Shown here: positions 24,242 through 32,388 of the stretch, one piece after another
Layout of the letters: each line of letters begins with the position of its first letter
How positions within the stretch are numbered: the stretch's first letter is position 1
NCBI GenBank assembly: GCA_020845575.1
Contig: JADLFL010000034.1
Span: 1-64,000, forward strand
DNA from: Acidobacteriota bacterium
GTDB lineage: Bacteria; Acidobacteriota; Vicinamibacteria; Vicinamibacterales; Vicinamibacteraceae
Length of the DNA: 64,000 bases
Reading direction: 5' to 3'
Position numbers and translations under genes: made by a program
The notes under the pieces: generated by a model
What the model saw: only the letters and a program-made list of their open reading frames with translations
Databases searched by the model: none
Told to the model about the DNA's origin: nothing

Positions 24242-25134
24242 CGGAGGTAGTCCATCAGCGTACTGCGCTGCGTCGTTCCGGCGGCGGCAATCGCCACCTC
24301 CTGTGCCTGCTGCGCACGGGTCATTTCGGAAATCGCCTCGGCGAGATTGATCTCCTCGGCACTCGCCCGACGCGTGTTGCTGGCGTTCCGCATCTCGTCG
24401 AGACGGGCCTTCTCGGTCGGCAGGGCGCTCAGCGTGGCGCCGACGCGACTCTGGGCGCTGACGGCGCGGTCGAACGCGCCGCCGAGCTCGGTGATCGCGC
24501 CGTCGATCCCCGTCATGTCGCCCGTCCGGACGGCGGCAGCAAGGGCGTCAAGCGTCTGGAACAGGTCGTTGGCGGCACTCCCCTGCATCACGCTGCTTCC
24601 GTCAACGGTGACCGCCGCCGCTGACGACCGCGAGATGTCCACCTGGACGACGTTGGCATCCCCCTGATACGCAGACACCGTGGCACCGGTCTTCGTGTAC
24701 GGTGCGGTGGTACTCGCGGCACCGGAGAAGAGATGGACGCCGCGGTAGCTGGTGTTCACCGCCGTGAACAACGCATCGCGCGCCCCTTCGATCTCGAGCG
24801 CGATCGCCTCGCGCTGTGCAGACGACAGCACGGTGCTGCGACCGGCCGCACCCTGCGTCTGTGCACGCGTGATGCTGGAGATCATGTCGCTCAACACGGC
24901 ATCGGTGACGCGCAGGCGGGAGTCCACCGAGTCGTTCGCGTCGCGATACCTGTCGAGCGCGTTGATCTCCGCGCGCTCGCGCATCGCGATCGCGGCTGCG
25001 GCCGGGTTGTCGCTCGCCTGCTGGTAGCGCATGCCCGATCCCGCCTGTTGGCGCGCTTTGGCGAACGCCGTGGCGGTGTTCTGGATGTCGCGCAGCGAGT
25101 TCCTGTAGATCGTGTTCTCGGTGACCCGGAGCAT
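24238..25134 (-). CDS. flgL: Flagellar hook-filament junction protein FlgL
   Basis: A 298-residue FlgL. The N-terminal flagellin-like helix reads VTENTIYRNSLRDIQNTATAF and the C-terminal part EEINLAEAISEMTRAQQAQEVA. It joins the FlgK ring to the filament. It starts 10 bases after flgK and is coupled to fliW. The length is normal. Confidence 0.95.
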   Translation of the reverse strand: MLRVTENTIYRNSLRDIQNTATAFAKARQQAGSGMRYQQASDNPAAAAIAMRERAEINALDRYRDANDSVDSRLRVTDAVLSDMISSITRAQTQGAAGRSTVLSSAQREAIALEIEGARDALFTAVNTSYRGVHLFSGAASTTAPYTKTGATVSAYQGDANVVQVDISRSSAAAVTVDGSSVMQGSAANDLFQTLDALAAAVRTGDMTGIDGAITELGGAFDRAVSAQSRVGATLSALPTEKARLDEMRNASNTRRASAEEINLAEAISEMTRAQQAQEVAIAAAGTTQRSTLMDYLR

Positions 25135-25143
25135 GTGCCTCGC

Positions 25144-26508
25144 CTACCGCTTGATGGACAGCAACGTGGTGATCGTTTCATCGATCACGGTGAAGAATTG
25201 CGCGTTGGCCTGATAAGCCCTCTGGAACCGCAACATCATCGCGGCTTCTTCGTCGATCGACACGCCGGAGACGCTGTCGCGCAGCTGTTCGATCTGCTCG
25301 AGGATGTCCGCACGGTTGGCCTGCTCCACGCGTGCGCGGTTGACGTCGCGTCCCACGGTGTACGCCAGGCCGGACCATGCCTGGTCGGGTGTCTGGCCAC
25401 CCACGATGGCCGCATCGCGCAGGTCGGCGAGCTGACGCGCGATGACGTTGTCTCCAGCCACCGCCACGCCGGCTGCCGCGATGCGCTCGGGATGACCGGC
25501 GATGGCGGCATCGAGTGAGAGTGAAGCGGCCGCGCCGGCGACCGTCGCGGGCGTCGTGAAGAAGTTCCCACCCACCGCGCCGTTCTTGTCGTAACCCGTC
25601 GTGTGGAGTGCGTTGACCGCGTTGGCGACGTCGTAGGCGATCTGGTCGAGCTGCGCCATGTAGGCCGGTATCGACTGATCGCGCGCCTGGATGGCGCCGG
25701 CCACGCGTCCGTCGGTGATCTCGGCGGTGATGTCCACGCCGGCGGCCTGGATGCGCGCGTATCCGTACGGAGGCGTGCTCACCGCCTCCACCGCGTACGC
25801 GTCGTTGCCCACCACCAGGGGACGCCCTGTGCGCGTCTGCACCTGCATCGTGCCGTCGGCCAGCTCGATCACTTGCGTACCGATGATGCCCGACAACTCC
25901 TTGATGGCCTCCATCTGCTCGTCACGCAGGTGCAGGGTCTGGGACGTGGGCGCCGAGCCGATCGCCTTGTTGAGCACGGCGATCCGATCGGTGAGCTGAT
26001 TGATCTGGATGACGTCCTGCCGGACGCGCACGTCGGCGGCGTTCGCGGCGTCCGTCAATCGCGACGACATGCCGTTGAATGCCGCCGCGAGTCCGGCACC
26101 TTCCGACAGCACCTGCTGCCGCGCCGTGGGCGACGTGGGTGCGTCGGCCAGTTGCGCGAACGCGTCGAAGAACTGGGCCAGGTCCGAATCGAGCGAACTG
26201 CCAGGCGTGCCGAGCGCGACTTCCGCGAGTCCGAGCGTGTCTGCCAGCGCCGCCTGCTTCCGCTCCATCGGCGCCTCGTCGAACAGGCGCTGATCGAACA
26301 GGCGGTCGCGCAGCGACCGCACGCCGAGCACCTGCGCGCCGTTGCCCGCCGAGAACCTGTCGTGCGGGGCCACGGTGCCGAGATCGGCGACACGCCGGGT
26401 ATAGCCGGGTGTATTGATGTTGGCCAGGTTGTTGCCAACGACGTCGAGGCCGAAGCGCTGGACGTCGAGCGCCCGCGAGGCGCTGCCGAGCATGCCGAAC
26501 AGGGACAT
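25144..26508 (-). CDS. flgK: Flagellar hook-associated protein FlgK
   Basis: A 454-residue FlgK from the ATG at 26508, which shares one base with the upstream stop (TGATG). It begins MSLFGMLGSASRALDVQRFG, then NNLANINTPGYTRRVA, the flagellar rod-hook N-terminal motif. The C-terminal domain ends EAAMMLRFQRAYQANAQFF. A longer frame to 26643 reads over the upstream gene and is rejected. FlgK caps the hook. Confidence 0.95.
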   Translation of the reverse strand: MSLFGMLGSASRALDVQRFGLDVVGNNLANINTPGYTRRVADLGTVAPHDRFSAGNGAQVLGVRSLRDRLFDQRLFDEAPMERKQAALADTLGLAEVALGTPGSSLDSDLAQFFDAFAQLADAPTSPTARQQVLSEGAGLAAAFNGMSSRLTDAANAADVRVRQDVIQINQLTDRIAVLNKAIGSAPTSQTLHLRDEQMEAIKELSGIIGTQVIELADGTMQVQTRTGRPLVVGNDAYAVEAVSTPPYGYARIQAAGVDITAEITDGRVAGAIQARDQSIPAYMAQLDQIAYDVANAVNALHTTGYDKNGAVGGNFFTTPATVAGAAASLSLDAAIAGHPERIAAAGVAVAGDNVIARQLADLRDAAIVGGQTPDQAWSGLAYTVGRDVNRARVEQANRADILEQIEQLRDSVSGVSIDEEAAMMLRFQRAYQANAQFFTVIDETITTLLSIKR

Positions 26509-26870
26509 CAGCCTCTCGCCGTCAGATACGCGCCGCCGTCGACGGACGCGTGCAACTGCCCCACGGGCGTGTAGCCGCCAGGGGCATCGAAGGACGCGGG
26601 AGCGCCCGTCAACTGCAGCAGCGACCCGCCAAGACGACGACACCGCGCCATGGCGGTCACGAGCGACTCGGCGTCGATCGACGACAGGGACTCGCCCGCC
26701 GACAGCGCGTCGGCAGCAGCGGTCTTGAAGGCCTGGACGCGCATGTGCAACGCCGTCTCGCTGTTGGCCATGACGTCGTAGTCGACGCGGGTCAGGGCGT
26801 CGGCGAGCCCCGTGAGGGCCGTTTCGAGCGCCCGCGCCGTGTGCGTCAGTCGTGACGGATGCTTCGCCAC
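26508..26870 (-). CDS. FlgN-like export chaperone
   Basis: A 120-residue protein starting at GTG. Its first 75 residues are helical (LTHTARALETALTGLADALTRV, AFKTAAADALSAG), of the size and position expected of FlgN, the chaperone for FlgK and FlgL. It lies between flgM and flgK, where flgN is usually found. The sequence match itself is weak, and the tail (about residues 90-120) is Gly-rich and of unknown role. Confidence 0.65.
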   Translation of the reverse strand: MAKHPSRLTHTARALETALTGLADALTRVDYDVMANSETALHMRVQAFKTAAADALSAGESLSSIDAESLVTAMARCRRLGGSLLQLTGAPASFDAPGGYTPVGQLHASVDGGAYLTARG

Positions 26871-26902
26871 CGGTGCTCCCTCATCTGGCCGGGGTCGCCG
26901 GC

Positions 26903-27196
26903 CTACTTGGACAGCAGGCTGTCGATCAGGCGGTCTGCCAGACGCTCCGCGTCGTTGCCGATCTCGCCGGCGGCCAGCTTCGCCTTGGCGCGCTCGACCA
27001 CGTCCTGCCGGATTTCGGGTGTCTTCGACGCGGCGTCGAGTGCCTTCCCGAGCAGCATGGCGTCGGCAGACACGTCCACGCGATCGCCACCGGCGCTCTC
27101 GCGCGCCTGCTGGGCCCGCTCCTGCGCTGCGCGGTCCACCTGCCTGGTCTGCCCCGCGTCGTGTACGCCCGATGGGCGCTCGCCCTCAATCTTCAT
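26903..27196 (-). CDS. flgM: Anti-sigma-28 factor FlgM
   Basis: A 97-residue protein with a disordered Gln/Arg-rich N-terminus and the FlgM C-terminal helices: DRVDVSADAMLLGKALDAAS, EIRQDVVERAKAKLAAG, DAERLADRLIDSLLSK. FlgM binds FliA until it is exported through the finished hook. The gene is preceded by a perfect sigma-28 promoter, so FliA drives its own inhibitor. It is the first gene of the flgM-flgN-flgK-flgL-fliW-csrA operon. Confidence 0.92.
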   Translation of the reverse strand: MKIEGERPSGVHDAGQTRQVDRAAQERAQQARESAGGDRVDVSADAMLLGKALDAASKTPEIRQDVVERAKAKLAAGEIGNDAERLADRLIDSLLSK

Positions 27197-27242
27197 CGTC
27201 TACTCCTGTCGCGTCCGGCGAGAAGCCGGCGCGTACCCACAG

Positions 27243-27269
27243 GAATCGGCAGTCCTTCACTGACCTTTA
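27243..27269 (-). promoter_or_regulatory. Sigma-28 (FliA) promoter of the flgM operon
   Basis: On the minus strand TAAA, exactly 15 bases, then GCCGATTC is the best FliA site in the window. It overlaps the last 13 bases of the flgJ-like gene and lies about 46 bases before the flgM ATG. Confidence 0.88.
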
Positions 27270-28126
27270 ATGTCACCTGTCAAATTCCTGACGAATTGCG
27301 CCGGGTCCACCCGCCGACCTGCTTGCGTCACCTCGAAATGCAGGTGCGGACCCGTGGATCGGCCCGTGCTGCCCACGCGTCCCAGCTGCTGACCCTGCGC
27401 GACGGTCTGGCCCGGCCGCACGTCGAACGACGACAAGTGCGCGTATCGCGATTCGAAGCCGTTCTGGTGCCTGATGACAACGGTGAGGCCGTACCCACCC
27501 TGCTCCTCCGCCGTCACCACCGTGCCGTGAGCCGCTGCCGGCACGGGGGCACCGTATCCGGCTGCAAGGTCGATGCCGCCATGGAACCTGGCACGACCGC
27601 TGAACGGATCGCCACGCCATCCGTAGGCGGAACTGACACGTCCGGCCATTTCGAGCGACACGGCCGATGTCTCGCGAGACGGATTCGCGGCTGTGACTGG
27701 ACTCGCGTGTCGGTGCACCGACATTGTCTCCGCGGCTGCTGTAGCGTCAGTCGCACGAGGTGCCACGTCGAAGGCCCTCGGTTCGGTGTCGGTGATCGAA
27801 CCCGGTGCGACAGCCGACTGCTGGCGGGTCCAGGCGTCGACCATGGTGGGCGTGAGTCCCAGCCCGCCGGCCCTCGCGAGGTGGAGCGCGAGTTCGCTGT
27901 CGATGGTCGACGAGTACGTCTCCTTGCCAAGCCCCTCACCCGCGGCCTCCTCGTCGAGCAGCGACTTGCGCATCTGCTTGATCATCTCGAGCATCAGCAT
28001 CGACTCGAACTGCGCCGCGAGTTCGCCGAGCGTGACCGCTTCTGCCGCGGGATTCGCGCGGTCCGCGAGCCGGGTTCCGGCGTCGGACGGCGATACGGCG
28101 GCTGGAGTCGAGAGATCGCGAGTCAT
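27257..28126 (-). CDS. FlgJ-like rod-binding protein with M23 peptidase domain
   Basis: A 289-residue fusion. Residues about 35-95 are the FlgJ/rod-binding domain (ELAAQFESMLMLEMIKQMRKSL, STIDSELALHLARAGGLGL). Residues about 165-285 are an M23/LytM endopeptidase with the zinc ligands in ARFHGGIDLAAGYG and HLHFEV, plus RYAHLSSFDVRPGQTV. The usual FlgJ of gamma-proteobacteria carries a glucosaminidase instead. The enzyme would cut peptide bridges to let the rod through peptidoglycan. No signal peptide is seen, so export is probably by the flagellar system. It is the last gene of the long operon. Confidence 0.88.
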   Translation of the reverse strand: MTRDLSTPAAVSPSDAGTRLADRANPAAEAVTLGELAAQFESMLMLEMIKQMRKSLLDEEAAGEGLGKETYSSTIDSELALHLARAGGLGLTPTMVDAWTRQQSAVAPGSITDTEPRAFDVAPRATDATAAAETMSVHRHASPVTAANPSRETSAVSLEMAGRVSSAYGWRGDPFSGRARFHGGIDLAAGYGAPVPAAAHGTVVTAEEQGGYGLTVVIRHQNGFESRYAHLSSFDVRPGQTVAQGQQLGRVGSTGRSTGPHLHFEVTQAGRRVDPAQFVRNLTGDIKGQ

Positions 28127-28144
28127 GGCAGCGAGCGCCGGGCG

Positions 28145-29296
28145 CTAGATGACGACGATCTCCGCGCGGAGGGCGCCGGCGGCCTTGAGCGCCTGCACGA
28201 TGGCGATGATGTCGCGCGGCGTCACGCCGAGCGCATTGAGCGCGCGCACGACGGCGTCGAGCGTCACGCCTTCCTCCAGCGCGACGAGTCGCGATTCGGT
28301 CTCCTTCACATCCACGTCCTGGTTCGGCACGACGACGGTCTCCGCCCGCCCCGGCGCGAACGACGCGTTGGGCTGCGACACCTCGTACCTGGTGCTGATC
28401 CTGACGGCGAGCGATCCGTGCGCGACGGCCGCCGCCCCGAGTGTGACGAGCGAACCGACGACCACCGTGCCCGTCCGTTCGTTGATCACCACGCGAGCGG
28501 GCACGTCGGATTCGACGGGCAACGCCTCGATGCGCGCCATCAACGCCGGCACGTTCCCGCGCAGATCCGCCGGCACGGCGATCGCCACCGTCGCGGGATC
28601 GATCGCGCGCGCCACGCCGGTACCAAGCGCGCTGTCGACGGCCGCCGCGAGACGCGCCGCCGTCGAGAAGTCGGGCGTGTTGAGCGCGAGCATCACGCGA
28701 TCGCCGTCGGGCACCTCGCCGCGCGGCTGCACCTGCACGAGACCGCCGCCGGGCACGCGTCCGGCTGTCAGGTGGTTGACCTGGACCTTGTTGCCGCCGC
28801 TCCCGGCGCCGAAGCCGCCGAGCGTCAGCGCACCCTGCGCGAGCGCCACGACCTCGCCGTCCATGCCGCGCAGCGGCGTGGGCACGAGCGTGCCGCCCTG
28901 CAGGCTGCGCGCGTCGCCGATCGACGACACGATCACGTCGAGCCGGACGCCCGGTCGCGCAAACGGCGGGAGTTCGGCGCTGACCATCACGGCGGCCACG
29001 TTCTCGACCTTCATCATCTCCGGCGTCACGATCACGCCGAAGCGCTCGAGCGTGTTGGCCATCGAGAGATTGGTGAACAGCGTCTGACGCTTGTCGCCGG
29101 TCCGGTTGAGGCCGATCACCAGGCCGTACCCGATGAGCGGCGACGGCCGCACGCCGACCAGCGACGCCACGTCCTTCACCCGCGTCGTCGCACCACTGCG
29201 CGCGCCGACCGGCACCGTCACGACCAGTACGGCCGCCGCGGCAGCAGCCATCCACCCCGCCCACCGTCCCACGCCCGACCTCCTCGTCTCAGTCAT
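28145..29296 (-). CDS. flgI: Flagellar P-ring protein FlgI
   Basis: A 383-residue protein with a signal peptide (WMAAAAAAVLVVTVPVGARS) and the FlgI core: RVKDVASLVGVRPSPLIGYGLVIGLNRTGD, SLQGGTLVPTPLRGMDG and the C-terminal EEGVTLDAVVRALNALGVTPRDIIAI. It forms the periplasmic ring around the rod, showing a Gram-negative envelope. It starts 69 bases after flgH; that gap holds a GCCGGTTGCC-type repeat. Confidence 0.95.
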   Translation of the reverse strand: MTETRRSGVGRWAGWMAAAAAAVLVVTVPVGARSGATTRVKDVASLVGVRPSPLIGYGLVIGLNRTGDKRQTLFTNLSMANTLERFGVIVTPEMMKVENVAAVMVSAELPPFARPGVRLDVIVSSIGDARSLQGGTLVPTPLRGMDGEVVALAQGALTLGGFGAGSGGNKVQVNHLTAGRVPGGGLVQVQPRGEVPDGDRVMLALNTPDFSTAARLAAAVDSALGTGVARAIDPATVAIAVPADLRGNVPALMARIEALPVESDVPARVVINERTGTVVVGSLVTLGAAAVAHGSLAVRISTRYEVSQPNASFAPGRAETVVVPNQDVDVKETESRLVALEEGVTLDAVVRALNALGVTPRDIIAIVQALKAAGALRAEIVVI

Positions 29297-29333
29297 CGAT
29301 GTACTCCACCACTCAGTGCCTGCCTCGTGCCAT

Positions 29334-29363
29334 CCGGTTGCCCGTTGCCGATTGCCGGTTGCC
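29334..29363. repeat. Intergenic GCCGGTTGCC-type repeat, copy 1
   Basis: About 30 bases between flgI and flgH consist of near-tandem ten-mers: CCGGTTGCCC, GTTGCCGATT, GCCGGTTGCC. A related run lies at 63652-63683, also between genes. This looks like a small dispersed intergenic repeat family of this genome. Confidence 0.6.
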
Positions 29364-29365
29364 TG

Positions 29366-30064
29366 CTAGAAGATCTTGTTGATGATCCGGAGCAGGAATC
29401 CCGGCTTCAGGTTGTCGCGCATCAGGCCGCGGCCGTAGTACTGGATGCGGAGTTGCGCGATCTGCGTCGACAGGATCTGGTTGCTGCGGCGCACGTCCTG
29501 CGCACGCACCACGCCCGTCAGCACCACGACCTGGCGCTCGCCGTTCAGATCGAGTTCGCGCACGCCCTCCAGCACGAGATCTCCATTGGGCAGGACTTCG
29601 CTCACGCGCGCCGTCATCGTCGCCGTCAGCATGCTGGTGCGTGACGTCGTCCCGCCGCCCTTGAACGCGGTCTCGGTGCTCGCGCTCGCCAGAGACGAGG
29701 GATCGATCATCGAGGGCATCTTGGTCTCGAGGCCGAACAGCGTCGGCACGCCTGCCGATCCCTTGCTCTTCTTGTCGAGCCGCGAGTCGGCCGTCGCCGC
29801 CGACTCGATGTTCTCCACCACGCGTACGGTGATGATGTCGTTCACCCGGCTCGCGCGCCGGTCCGACGTGAGGCCGGTGATCCAGTCGAGCGAGGGTTCG
29901 TCGGCCGGTGCGGCCGACGCGCGCGCGAGCAATCGCGCGGTTTCCAGGTGCCGCTGGATGGCGGCGTCATACGTATCCTTCGGCATCGGGTTCGCCGTCT
30001 GGGCGATCGCCATCTGCGCGACAACGAGGCTGCCGAGAACGGCGCCGAGGCTGCTACGAACCAT
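29366..30064 (-). CDS. flgH: Flagellar L-ring protein FlgH
   Basis: A 232-residue protein with a signal peptide (LGAVLGSLVVAQMAIAQ). It has the FlgH core: SRVNDIITVRVVENIESAATADSRLDK, LTATMTARVSEVLPNGDLVLEGVRELDLNGERQVVVLTGVVR, and YYGRGLMRD. There is no lipobox cysteine at the cleavage site, whereas enteric FlgH is a lipoprotein. The start overlaps the flgA end by 11 bases. Confidence 0.94.
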   Translation of the reverse strand: MVRSSLGAVLGSLVVAQMAIAQTANPMPKDTYDAAIQRHLETARLLARASAAPADEPSLDWITGLTSDRRASRVNDIITVRVVENIESAATADSRLDKKSKGSAGVPTLFGLETKMPSMIDPSSLASASTETAFKGGGTTSRTSMLTATMTARVSEVLPNGDLVLEGVRELDLNGERQVVVLTGVVRAQDVRRSNQILSTQIAQLRIQYYGRGLMRDNLKPGFLLRIINKIF

Positions 30065-30755
30065 GCATCACCTCCACGAGCGCCTGGCCACGTACGCGGC
30101 CGTGCAGGCGCCGACGGCTGTCCGGGTTCACCACGATCACCGGATCGCCGAGACCGGCGGCCTGTGCCGCGATGGCGCGTCCGCGGATTTCGAGGCCACC
30201 GATCCGCGCCACGGTGACCACTTCGTCGCCCGAGGCCACGAGCGGACGTGCGACGAGCGCGGTGTGCGTCACCACGTCGCCATCCCTGAATGACTTGCGC
30301 GACGTGGCGCCAATCACGGCGGCGAGGGTCGGCAGCGGCGCCAGGAGCTGGCGCCCGATGTCCTCGCGCACCTCGATGACCGACGTCTCGGTGAACGCCG
30401 ATCGCGGACGGAGCGCGCCGACGGCGCGGACGTGGCGGGCGCTGACGCGGACGCGCGCCGTGAGCCGGCCCACGCGAACGTCACGCGACGCCGACGGCCC
30501 GTACAGGACGAAGCGCACCGGTCCTGCCGTTCGGCTCGAGGGTTCGGGGACGGCCCGCGTCACTCGCGACGTCCGTGGCAGGACGTGCAGCACCGGCGCG
30601 TCGAGCGTCACCTCCGCGTCTACGCCGAACGTGTCGCGTACGGCGTCGGTCGCGCGCGCGAGTGCCTCGTCGAGCACCGTGGGCACCTGCGCACGCGCCT
30701 GCACCGCGATGCACGCCAGGGCAAGCCCCGCCAGGAGCATGCGGCTAGCGCGCAA
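30054..30755 (-). CDS. flgA: P-ring assembly chaperone FlgA
   Basis: A 233-residue exported protein. The C-terminal SAF-like part is typical (VIEVREDIGRQLLAPLPTLAAVIG, AIAAQAAGLGDPVIVVNPDSRRRLHGRVRG). FlgA helps FlgI polymerise in the periplasm. The start is taken as the TTG at 30755: it gives the signal peptide a basic n-region (LRASRMLLAGLALACIA) and has AGGTG seven bases upstream. The ATG at 30740 would remove both positive charges. It overlaps flgG by 11 bases. Confidence 0.9.
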   Translation of the reverse strand: MRASRMLLAGLALACIAVQARAQVPTVLDEALARATDAVRDTFGVDAEVTLDAPVLHVLPRTSRVTRAVPEPSSRTAGPVRFVLYGPSASRDVRVGRLTARVRVSARHVRAVGALRPRSAFTETSVIEVREDIGRQLLAPLPTLAAVIGATSRKSFRDGDVVTHTALVARPLVASGDEVVTVARIGGLEIRGRAIAAQAAGLGDPVIVVNPDSRRRLHGRVRGQALVEVMHGS

Positions 30756-31533
30756 GCCCGTTCACCTGCTGGAGCATCTCGTCCGCCGTGCGAATCACCT
30801 TCGAATTCGCCTCGTACGCGCGCTGGCCGAGGATCATGTTCACCATCTCCTCGACGATGCTGACGTTGGACTCTTCGAGGAATCCCTGCTGCAACGTACC
30901 GAGGCCGTCGGTCCCGGGCAGACCCGTGATCGCATCGCCCGATGCGGTGGTCACGGTGAACAGGTTGCTGCCCATCGCGTGCAGTCCCGCGGGATTCTGG
31001 AACGCGGCCAGTTCGATCGTGCCCACCTGCTGCGCGGCGCTCTCTCCGGCCACCGTCGCCGAGACGATGCCATCGCGCGAGATGCTCACGGACACGGCGT
31101 TGGCCGGGATCGTGATCGACGGTTCCACCACGTATCCCTCGTTGGTCACGAGCGTGCCTTCCTGATTCACGTGCAGGTTGCCCGAGCGCGTATACGCCGT
31201 CTGACCGTCGGGCAACGTGATCTGGAGGAAGCCGCGCCCTTCGATCGCGAGGTCGTACGGTGCGTTGGTGGCGCGCAGGTTGCCGCTGCCGAAGTCACGC
31301 GAGATCGCCACGGGCTTGGCGCCGAGGCCGAGTTCCATGCCCACGGGCGATTCGGCAGTCGCGTCAGTGGCGCTGCCTGCCGCCGTGATCTGCTGGTAGA
31401 CCAGGTCCTCGAACTCGACGCGGCTCTTCTTGAAGCCCGACGTGTTCACGTTGGCCAGGTTGTGCGCGATGTTGTCGATGTTGGCCTGCTGCGCGTTCAT
31501 GCCGCTCGCGGCGGTGTACATCGCTCGAATCAT
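30745..31533 (-). CDS. flgG: Flagellar distal rod protein FlgG
   Basis: A 262-residue FlgG beginning MIRAMYTAASGMNAQQANID and NIAHNLANVNTSGFKKSRVEF, with the middle motif LDLAIEGRGFLQITLPDG (as DLAIEGRGFLQITLPDG) and the end EEMVNMILGQRAYEANSKVI. It forms the distal rod. The length is normal. flgF lies about 90 bases upstream and flgA is coupled downstream. Confidence 0.96.
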   Translation of the reverse strand: MIRAMYTAASGMNAQQANIDNIAHNLANVNTSGFKKSRVEFEDLVYQQITAAGSATDATAESPVGMELGLGAKPVAISRDFGSGNLRATNAPYDLAIEGRGFLQITLPDGQTAYTRSGNLHVNQEGTLVTNEGYVVEPSITIPANAVSVSISRDGIVSATVAGESAAQQVGTIELAAFQNPAGLHAMGSNLFTVTTASGDAITGLPGTDGLGTLQQGFLEESNVSIVEEMVNMILGQRAYEANSKVIRTADEMLQQVNGLAR

Positions 31534-31626
31534 GTTCGTCCTCTGACTGCCGATTGACGGTGCGGGCCATTCCGTGGCCGTGTATGCGCACCGTGCGAAA
31601 ACGTCCGATGGCGCGGGCGCTCCGCC

Positions 31627-32373
31627 CTACCGCCTGCCCAGTTCCGAGATGGCGCGTCCGTCGAGTTCCGTGTGCAGGATGTTGAGTCCGCGCTGGAGTG
31701 CTTCGAAACCGCGCGCGACTTCCGTGAGCGCCACCATGCGATCCACCACCGAGACGTTCGACGCCTCGAGCAGACCCGATCGCACCTCGGCGTTGCTCGA
31801 CTCTTCTGGCGTCAGGGAGGCGGGTGCGCGAAACCGCCCGAGCTCTTCACGCTCGAGCGTCGAGTAGTCATCGAAGTCCACCACGCGAAGACGGCCCATC
31901 GTCTGCGAGCCCGCGCTGACGGTACCGTCGCCGGCAACGCTGAGGGGGCCGCTCGTGGCGTCGACCTTCAGGGTGCGGTCTGTCGTCCCTTGGGGGGCCA
32001 CCGCCTGCAGCGGGTGCCCATCGGCCGTGACCAGCGTGCCGTCGGTCGCGATCGACAAATGGCCGTTGCGCGTGTAGCGCGGCCCATTGGGGGTGTCCAC
32101 CACGAAGAAGCCGCGGCCTTCGATCGCGAAATCGAGGTCGCGCCCCGTGCGCTCCATCGAGCCCGGACGGAAATCGAGGTACCCCGTGGCGGGCGTAACG
32201 TCCACGGCCGCCTGGAGCACCCGATCGAAATCAGGGCGCTCGGCGGCCTGCGTGGTCACGCGCTCGGACTTGTAGCCTGCTGTCTTGGCATTGGCGATGT
32301 CGCCGGCGAGCCTGTCCAACTGCTCCATCCGACTCCGCAACCCGCTCAACGCCGCGTATGCGCCGCCTGCCAT
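31627..32373 (-). CDS. flgF: Flagellar proximal rod protein FlgF
   Basis: A 248-residue rod protein of the FlgF/FlgG family. It starts AGGAYAALSGLRSRMEQLDRLA with GDIANAKTAGYKSERV, has DLDFAIEGRGFFVVDTPNG in the middle and ends VDRMVALTEVARGFEALQRGL. The N-terminal motif is more diverged than in flgG (DIANAKTAGYK for NNLANxxTxGFK), as usual for flgF. The MshEN-domain gene precedes it by 15 bases. Confidence 0.92.
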   Translation of the reverse strand: MAGGAYAALSGLRSRMEQLDRLAGDIANAKTAGYKSERVTTQAAERPDFDRVLQAAVDVTPATGYLDFRPGSMERTGRDLDFAIEGRGFFVVDTPNGPRYTRNGHLSIATDGTLVTADGHPLQAVAPQGTTDRTLKVDATSGPLSVAGDGTVSAGSQTMGRLRVVDFDDYSTLEREELGRFRAPASLTPEESSNAEVRSGLLEASNVSVVDRMVALTEVARGFEALQRGLNILHTELDGRAISELGRR

Positions 32374-32388
32374 CTCTGCTCCATCTCC

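Noticed and set aside
29318..29333. GG-N10-GC element on the minus strand before flgI (TGGCACGAGGCAGGCA)
   Set aside because: The -24 box is good but the -12 box lacks TTGC. It lies inside the operon and partly in repeat-rich sequence, so it was not called as a promoter.
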